From Pseudomonadota bacterium (GTDB taxonomy: Bacteria > Pseudomonadota > Alphaproteobacteria > JAAXGF01), in assembly GCA_022563655.1 (NCBI GenBank), contig JADFMW010000084.1, forward strand, positions 1 through 10,084: 10,084 nt of DNA, in the 5' to 3' direction. The position numbers were made by a program, and so were the translations under genes. The notes below the pieces were generated by a model. That model did not search any database, was not told where the DNA came from, and saw only the letters and a program-made list of their open reading frames with translations. This document shows positions 6,470-10,084 of this stretch, piece by piece (position 1 is the first letter of the stretch; each line of letters starts with the position of its first letter).

Positions 6470-7477
6470 CTACTTCTCGGTCACGCGGACTCGCAGCAGT
6501 GCCTGAACGTACGCGATGTTGTTGACGATGGTGCGCGTCGCGGAGCCCGCGAACAGCAAACCCACGGCGCCTTCGTCGAGGTTCACGACCAAGCTTCCGG
6601 AATCGCCGCCCGCGCTCATGTTGGTGGTGATGATCTGGCGGCAGAACCTGGCCACTCGGCCGGCGCCGTAATTGACATTCAGGGTTCCGTTTATGTTTGT
6701 CACCGTGCCGGTCGTGAAGTTCGTCGTTCGCCCGGTTTTCTCCACGACGTCGCCGATTTGGGGCGCGACGTAAAGGCGTTTCACGTAGCCGACCCAGTAG
6801 ATTTCGCGGTTCAGATCTTCGAAGTCACCCTCCGCGATGGCGGCGTCGACATAGTTGCACGGTGCGGACGTGCCGGAGATGAACCGGATCGGCACGAACC
6901 GGCTCAGACGCGCGATCAGGTCCTGAGGATACCTGCCGCCGTCGTACGGGCCGGGCTGTAGGATCGGATCACCTATTCTCGCGTTGTTGGAGTTGGCCAG
7001 GACGTGGTTGTTGCTCAGGATGTAGTACCTGCGCGGAATACTCGGAAACGGGCTGAGATCGTAGCAGCAGGTTCCCAGAGTCCCGGCGGTGATCTTGTAG
7101 TGACCGACGCTGTATCCGCCCCGGGCGGGCCGCACCCGTCTGCGAAGCAGTTGCGGCGTCACGGTTTCGTGAATCTCGTCTACGTCTTCGACCGCGGAGA
7201 GATCGCCCCCGCCGGCAAAGATGTCGCCGACCTCGACGACATCGGTCGCAACGTCTTTGATCTTGGCTGGAACCTGGTCGGCTTCGGACAACAGTTTGGA
7301 CACGATCTTATGGTTCACGAGCACGGAAATAACGGGCTCATCGGTTTCCTGCTCGTCCTTGACTCTGTTTCCCAGCGCCACGCCGACGACATTTTGCTTC
7401 GCGAACAACTGCTCTTCACTCTCTTGCTGAACAGCTGCCCTATCCAGCATTTCCTTTGGTAGCGTTTGCTCGATCAT
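6470..7477 (-). CDS. Trypsin-like serine protease with N-terminal V-x-GVA-x-G domain
   Basis: 335 residues. The trypsin-like (chymotrypsin-fold) triad is visible: H158 in YYILSNNHVLAN, D211 in CNYVDAAIAE and S293 in SAGGDSGSLVVN; GDVVEKTGRTTNFTTGTV (242-259) is the usual strand pair before the serine. The arrangement recalls the S1-like peptidases related to plant NAL1. Residues about 25-85 form a separate small domain (VVGVALGN, VISVLVNH, VPAKI, DVVEVGD), and 86-125 is a linker. No signal peptide or membrane helix is seen, so it is probably cytosolic or released by another route. Start at 7477 is supported by GGGAGGGAG about 10 bases upstream. The gene is uninterrupted, has lower GC than genes on both sides, and forms a two-gene cassette with the small gene at 6157-6363. 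Substrate unknown; the N-terminal domain may act as propeptide or recognition module. Confidence 0.9.
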   Translation of the reverse strand: MIEQTLPKEMLDRAAVQQESEEQLFAKQNVVGVALGNRVKDEQETDEPVISVLVNHKIVSKLLSEADQVPAKIKDVATDVVEVGDIFAGGGDLSAVEDVDEIHETVTPQLLRRRVRPARGGYSVGHYKITAGTLGTCCYDLSPFPSIPRRYYILSNNHVLANSNNARIGDPILQPGPYDGGRYPQDLIARLSRFVPIRFISGTSAPCNYVDAAIAEGDFEDLNREIYWVGYVKRLYVAPQIGDVVEKTGRTTNFTTGTVTNINGTLNVNYGAGRVARFCRQIITTNMSAGGDSGSLVVNLDEGAVGLLFAGSATRTIVNNIAYVQALLRVRVTEK

Positions 7478-7522
7478 CTTGTCACTCCCTCCCTTTTTCC
7501 TTTAGCTGTTTGGCGAGTCTCA

Positions 7523-7551
7523 GCCGGGAGCTCTGCCACGAGCTCACCGGC
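7523..7551 (-). promoter_or_regulatory. Strong hairpin in the protease 5' leader
   Basis: GCCGG GAGCTC, loop TGCCAC, GAGCTC A CCGGC: eleven paired bases with one bulged A. It would lie in the untranslated leader, 46-74 bases before the protease ATG. No T run follows on the transcribed strand, so it is not an obvious terminator. A shorter GGCG/CGCC hairpin at 7549-7560 overlaps it and could compete with it. Confidence 0.55.
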
Positions 7552-7573
7552 GCTTTCGCCGATCCAAAATCTT

Positions 7574-7587
7574 GCATATGGATATGC
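7574..7587. promoter_or_regulatory. AT-rich inverted repeat GCATATGGATATGC
   Basis: Arms GCATAT and ATATGC are perfectly complementary around a GG centre. It lies just downstream of the candidate -10 box. A second, looser symmetrical site, TAACC...GGTTA, spans 7591-7608 over that -10 box. Both are placed where a repressor could act; no regulator gene is nearby. Confidence 0.4.
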
Positions 7588-7598
7588 GAATAACCGTT

Positions 7599-7627
7599 AA
7601 TATGGTTAGTAAGTTGAAGAGTTTCAA
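7599..7627 (-). promoter_or_regulatory. Candidate sigma-70 promoter for the protease cassette
   Basis: On the minus strand TTGAAA (7622-7627) and CATATT (7599-7604) are separated by 17 bases, close to the TTGACA/TATAAT pattern and in the most AT-rich part of the region. Predicted leader is about 115 bases and contains the hairpin at 7523-7551. Confidence 0.45.
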
Positions 7628-7770
7628 TCTTTAAGAGATGCCGCGCTTCGCAGTACGAGCGCTGAATGGCCGAGGCATGACCTATGCTCGCAATACGTAG
7701 CCCGTTGCAATCGTCTGCCAAGTGGCCGAAAACCATTCGCATGGATCTGGTGTAGCCTGAGCGGCGAATC

Positions 7771-7910
7771 GCCGCGCTCAACGGCAACGGCGCCGACGTG
7801 GTGACCCGCGTCGGCGCCTTCGGCAGAGGAACGGCCAGGGCGTGCCGGTCGGCGTCGGCCAGCCGTCGCTCCTGGTCGACCGCCTCACCGTCGCTGGAAC
7901 GCAGGCTTAA
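7771..7910 (+). pseudogene. tldD 3'-end remnant, copy B
   Basis: AALNGNGADVVTRVGAFG (7771 on) and, in another frame, GQGVPVGVGQPSLLVDRLTV with AGTQA and the stop TAA at 7908-7910. This is the extreme C-terminus of TldD. Compared with copy A it lacks the piece NDMRLDSGIGARG. In copy A that piece is flanked by two near-identical stretches (GGCGCCTACGGCA and GGCGCCCGCGGCA), so slippage between them explains the loss. About 95 bases (7811-7907) match copy A (5806-5900) at roughly nine bases in ten. No start and no catalytic region are present. Confidence 0.82.
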
Positions 7911-7989
7911 CCCCGCGTTGCGCCGGCGGGCACGGTTGCAAGTAGATCAAGAAGAAGGAGCGGCGGCCCAGGGCTGGCCACCGCTATAT

Positions 7990-8089
7990 CCGTTCACCTG
8001 GAAGCAGGCCCGTTCACCTGGAAGCAGGCCCGTTCGCCTAGAAGCAGGCCCGTTCACCTGGAAGCAGGCCCGTTCGCCTAGAAGCAAGA
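7990..8089. repeat. Five tandem 20-bp repeats at the 3' end of the beta-propeller gene
   Basis: Units at 7990, 8010, 8030, 8050 and 8070. Units 1, 2 and 4 read CCGTTCACCTGGAAGCAGGC (type A); units 3 and 5 have CGCCTAG in place of CACCTGG (type B). Unit 5, with its last bases changed to AAGA, contains the last codons and the TAG stop of the gene at 8078; units 1-4 extend behind the stop. Type B units carry the TAG, type A units do not. Each A unit can form the short hairpin CCTG-GAAG-CAGG. No terminator with a T run was seen beyond them. Confidence 0.9.
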
Positions 8090-9304
8090 CTTCGGTCCGT
8101 TGTTGCAATGGCCGGCGGCGTTGTACCACTCGGGCAGCAGGACGATGAGGTTGGGATTGAAGCCCTGGTTCTTCAGGGTGTCGATCGTGGCGATGGCCTC
8201 GCCCTTGTCGAGATCGATCACCGTGATCGAGCCGTCGCTCATCCCCGGAAGGTTGAGCAGCGCGTTTTGCACGAAGGCGAGCTTCTCGTCGCGCGTGATC
8301 GCCACGTGATGCGCCCCCGCGCCGGTGGCGATCGACTTCAGGAGCTTCGGCTCGAGCAGCCCCGCGCCGATGTCGAAGATGTGGAACTGCCCCGGCTTCG
8401 CCGTGGTCAGGTAGAGCCGGTCCATCTTCTTGTTGAAGTACATCTCCAGCGGCACGCCGCCGTCGAAGGCCGCGGTGTCGATCACTTGCTGGACGTCGAA
8501 ATCCTTCTTCGACGGGTTCCACACGGCCGCCCACACGGTGTTGCCGAACATGTTCGTGATGTAGGCGACGGGCGGATCGGAGGCCGGCGCGAACACGATC
8601 TCCACCGGGGCCTCGCCCGAGGGGGACGGCTTGTTCGAGAGCTTTAGCGTCGACAGCACCTTGCCGGTGCTGGCCTCGATCGAGGTAATCGTCTCCCCCG
8701 GATCTCCGAGGTCGGAGGCGCGCACGGTGCTGGTCACCAGCACGCGGTCGATGCCGTTGTGAACGGCGACGCCGTGCGGATATTTGATGAAGACGTCGCC
8801 CTCGGCCGTGATGGCGCCGGTCGGCTCGTCGGAAGCGGCGTCTCCGACGATGACCTTGTGGCTTCCCATGCAGGTCAAATACCAGGTCTTGTTGTCGTCC
8901 GAGAACACGACGTCTTCCCCGACCTGGCAGTCCGGCAGCTCCACCGTCTTCATCCGATAGGGAAATCGCGTCATGTCCATGACCTGGAGTTCGCTCTTGC
9001 CCAGGGCCGTGATGTAGGCCTTGCTCAGGTCCTTGTTGTAGAAGATGTGGTGGGCCACGAGATCGGGCGGCAGGGGGATGTCGTACAATACCTTGCCGAA
9101 ATTGTCCGAGCCCGGATCGACATCCATGATGGCGATGCCTTCGGACCGGTCGCGAGGCTGAACGACCGTCGGCTTCAGCGCCTTGAGCGATTCTTTGGAT
9201 TTGGTTTCATAATTGATCATCGCCAGGATCTCGGCCTGGCTGCCGGCGGCGCCGAAGCCGAGAACGAAGAGCGCGCCAAGCGCCGCAGCAAGATAACCGC
9301 GCAT
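8078..9304 (-). CDS. Secreted YncE/YVTN-type beta-propeller protein
   Basis: 408 residues. A signal peptide is clear: MRGYLAAALGALFVLGFGAA then GSQA, with cleavage likely after A24, so the protein is periplasmic. The rest is built from repeated propeller blades with the pattern hydrophobic strand, D/T turn, strand: LQVMDMTRFPYRMKTVEL, TWYLTCMGSHKVIVGD, VAYITNMFGNTVWAAVWN, LYLTTAKPGQFHIFDIG, SITVIDLDKGEAIATI. The C-terminus GHCNNGPKSCF has two cysteines that could form a disulfide. Such proteins bind partners or small molecules, or accompany periplasmic redox enzymes; no heme or metal motif is evident, so no specific role is assigned. Start at 9304 is set by the signal peptide and AGGGAGG 7-8 bases upstream; the frame is open further upstream but reads as non-protein. 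The stop lies inside a 20-bp tandem repeat. Confidence 0.87.
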   Translation of the reverse strand: MRGYLAAALGALFVLGFGAAGSQAEILAMINYETKSKESLKALKPTVVQPRDRSEGIAIMDVDPGSDNFGKVLYDIPLPPDLVAHHIFYNKDLSKAYITALGKSELQVMDMTRFPYRMKTVELPDCQVGEDVVFSDDNKTWYLTCMGSHKVIVGDAASDEPTGAITAEGDVFIKYPHGVAVHNGIDRVLVTSTVRASDLGDPGETITSIEASTGKVLSTLKLSNKPSPSGEAPVEIVFAPASDPPVAYITNMFGNTVWAAVWNPSKKDFDVQQVIDTAAFDGGVPLEMYFNKKMDRLYLTTAKPGQFHIFDIGAGLLEPKLLKSIATGAGAHHVAITRDEKLAFVQNALLNLPGMSDGSITVIDLDKGEAIATIDTLKNQGFNPNLIVLLPEWYNAAGHCNNGPKSCF

Positions 9305-9325
9305 CGGAATCCTCCCTTTCAATTT

Positions 9326-9337
9326 GTTGCTTGCAAC
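9326..9337. promoter_or_regulatory. Palindrome GTTGC-TT-GCAAC in the beta-propeller leader
   Basis: Five-base arms around a two-base centre, 22-33 bases upstream of the ATG and immediately downstream of the predicted transcription start. The position fits an operator; a regulator is not visible in the window. Confidence 0.4.
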
Positions 9338-9346
9338 CTCGAAGAC

Positions 9347-9375
9347 ATCATAGCGCACGCGTTCGGGCCGGTCCA
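9347..9375 (-). promoter_or_regulatory. Candidate sigma-70 promoter of the beta-propeller gene
   Basis: On the minus strand TGGACC (9370-9375) and TATGAT (9347-9352) are 17 bases apart; the -10 matches TATAAT in five of six positions and the -35 matches in four of six. The leader would be about 35 bases. The promoter lies within the coding end of the broken membrane protein gene on the other strand. Confidence 0.45.
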
Positions 9376-9577
9376 ATCCGCGACGGTCACCACGATCGTC
9401 ACCACGATCGTCACCGGCCACATGCTGGCGGTGTACCTCGCCCACGTCATGGCCCTGCGCGTCTTCGGGCGCCATAGTCGGGCCTTGCGGAGCCAGGCGC
9501 CCATGCTGGCGTTGATCGTGGGCCACACGATGATCGGCCTGTGGATCCTGGCCCAACCCGTCGTCGCGAGCCCGTGA
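9371..9577 (+). pseudogene. 3' remnant of a multi-span membrane protein gene
   Basis: The last 68 codons before a TGA at 9575 read as membrane protein: TVTTIVTTIVTGHMLAVYLA, HVMALRVFGRHSRALRSQAP, MLALIVGHTMIGLWILAQPV. There are one or two hydrophobic helices, a basic loop (RVFGRHSRALRS) and a final helix. Residues upstream of about 9371 in the same frame are antisense to the signal peptide of the beta-propeller gene and no longer look like protein, so the 5' part has been lost or replaced. An ATG at 9422 could at most give a 51-residue peptide, and it has no good Shine-Dalgarno. I do not recognise the parent family with certainty. Confidence 0.55.
9386..9415. repeat. 12-bp tandem repeat, 2.5 copies
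   Basis: GTCACCACGATC occurs at 9386-9397 and 9398-9409, followed by GTCACC. In the membrane protein frame it encodes VTTI twice. The unit is a multiple of three, so it arose without breaking that frame, which supports past coding use. Confidence 0.7.
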
Positions 9578-9651
9578 GGGGCGGGCGGGGGACTGGAATA
9601 TCTTTCGATTCCGGGGTATCTGTACAACGTGAGTGAAAACGAGGCCCTGAG

Positions 9652-9912
9652 ATGAACATACGGGAACGCGCCGAGAGCGCCGCCGCCGGCGTCATCGAGA
9701 CCCTGGCGGCGTCGCCGACCGAGGCTCAGACCACGAAGGTGACCAAGCTGATCGAGCGGATCGTCATCGAAGCGATGATCGAGGAAGGCAAACGGTGCGC
9801 CAGCGTCGCCCGGGAGTGCGGCGTGGCCGACCGGGAGGCGGCCCGCAGGGTGGCCCGCGAGATCCGGCTCAGCAACGAGGCCCTGATCGCCAACCTCTCG
9901 AGCTTGCGCTAG
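9652..9912 (+). CDS. 86-residue helical protein of unknown function
   Basis: No named family recognised. The sequence is almost entirely helical: MNIRERAESAAAGVIETLAA, then KVTKLIERIVIEAMIEEGKR (about 28-47), CASVARECGVADREAARRVA (48-67), REIRLSNEALIANLSSLR at the end. The middle, with ASVARECGVADREAARRVAREIR, has a passing likeness to a helix-turn-helix (ARECGVADREAARRVARE), but no DNA-binding family is claimed. Start at 9652 is supported by GAGG at 9641-9644, 7 bases upstream. Codon use is strongly GC-biased at third positions, as expected of a real gene here. It lies 74 bases after the membrane protein remnant and is followed by a large structured element. Confidence 0.78.
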   Translation: MNIRERAESAAAGVIETLAASPTEAQTTKVTKLIERIVIEAMIEEGKRCASVARECGVADREAARRVAREIRLSNEALIANLSSLR

Positions 9913-9942
9913 CCCGCATTTCTCCCCAGGAAGCGGCCGTCA

Positions 9943-10040
9943 TCGCGCCGGGCGGGATCGATCCGCCAGGAGAGAGCCGAAAAGCGTAGCCGCCGCTACG
10001 GTGGAGGCTCTCGACGCCGCGGGCGGCCCGCCCGGCGCGA
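9943..10040 (+). other. 98-base nested hairpin, possible structured RNA
   Basis: Four stems nest on one axis. P1: TCGCGCCGGGCGGG (9943-9956) with CCCGCCCGGCGCGA (10027-10040), 14 perfect pairs. P2: CCGCC (9963-9967) with GGCGG (10022-10026). P3: GAGAGCC (9972-9978) with GGCTCTC (10006-10012). P4: CGTAGC (9985-9990) with GCTACG (9995-10000), closed by a CGCC loop. Between P3 and P4 is an asymmetric internal loop, GAAAAG facing GTGGA. It starts 30 bases after the stop of the 86-residue gene. There is no T run after it on either strand, so it is not a canonical intrinsic terminator. The strand of action is a guess; the structure is nearly symmetrical. Confidence 0.6.
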
Positions 10041-10054
10041 CCCTGCGGGCAGGG
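10041..10054 (+). repeat. Small hairpin directly after the large one
   Basis: CCCTGC and GCAGGG around a GG centre (or five pairs around CGGG). It abuts the 14-bp stem of the large element with no spacer, so the two could stack or form part of one longer structured leader. Confidence 0.4.
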
Positions 10055-10084
10055 CAGAGACGCGGCCCGGCCGGCGAGACGCCG

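Larger units (their letters stand above)
7478..7770. other. Leader region of the protease gene
   Basis: About 290 bases, AT-rich in its middle (7561-7640), between the protease ATG and tldD copy B. It holds a candidate promoter, two symmetrical AT-rich sites and a strong hairpin, listed separately. One minus-strand frame is open (7482-7787), but its start lies in the tldD remnant and its residues look unlike protein, so no gene is called. Confidence 0.55.

Noticed and set aside
7482..7787. 101-codon minus-strand frame ending 4 bases before the protease start
   Set aside because: Tempting as a leader gene, but it begins inside tldD copy B, covers the promoter and hairpin, and its residue content looks random.
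7990..8089. The five 20-bp repeats as a CRISPR array
   Set aside because: The units are directly adjacent with no spacers, and there are no cas genes.
7947..8534. Minus-strand frame running through the 20-bp repeats, with a repeated peptide
   Set aside because: It is an alternative frame of the beta-propeller gene; the repeated peptide is only the DNA repeat read out of frame.
9652..9912. The 86-residue protein as a helix-turn-helix regulator
   Set aside because: The ARECGVADREAARRV stretch only loosely fits; spacing and hydrophobic positions are not convincing enough to assign the fold.
9943..10040. The nested hairpin as a tRNA or a named riboswitch
   Set aside because: It is one linear stack of stems rather than a cloverleaf, and I recognise no conserved core of a known riboswitch class.

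Overview
The window is high-GC bacterial DNA. Protein content (a rhizobial-type class III cyclase, an OsmC/YhfA protein, DUF427, TldD remnants) points to an alphaproteobacterium or a close relative. This is an inference from gene families, not from a marker gene. No tRNA, rRNA, CRISPR array or transposase gene was seen.

Left block (1-5504), all on the minus strand. In transcription order it holds a small MscS-type channel gene with a broken start and an internal frameshift; a DUF427 plus class III nucleotide cyclase fusion; an SLC13-type transporter with two TrkA-C domains; an asparaginase II family gene with one extra base in a G run; and the 5' part of an OsmC/YhfA-like gene that leaves the window. 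The transporter and asparaginase genes are 1 base apart and surely co-transcribed. Three tandem 16-bp repeats lie in front of the transporter gene. The extra base in the asparaginase gene puts its 5' part in the same open frame as OsmC, which makes a false fusion ORF that runs off the window edge.

Middle block (about 5505-7910). Two decayed copies of the 3' end of tldD, both on the plus strand, bracket a two-gene minus-strand cassette of visibly lower GC. The cassette encodes a cytosolic trypsin-like serine protease (complete His/Asp/Ser triad) carrying an N-terminal V-x-GVA-x-G domain, and a 68-residue protein that looks like a free-standing copy of that domain. The cassette has its own candidate promoter, a leader hairpin and an intergenic hairpin. 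This is the most likely transferred unit and the best candidate for an undescribed two-component system.

Right block (7911-10084). A secreted YncE/YVTN-type beta-propeller gene (minus) ends inside a five-copy 20-bp tandem repeat. Its promoter overlaps the surviving 3' end of a multi-span membrane protein gene on the plus strand. An 86-residue helical protein of unknown function (plus) follows, then a roughly 100-base nested hairpin that looks like a structured RNA or a terminator-like element.

The number of broken genes (mscS-like, asparaginase, two tldD ends, membrane protein) shows either real decay around an integration-prone site or, for the single-base lesions, assembly error. The large genes (cyclase, transporter, protease, beta-propeller) are fully intact, which argues against a generally poor sequence.
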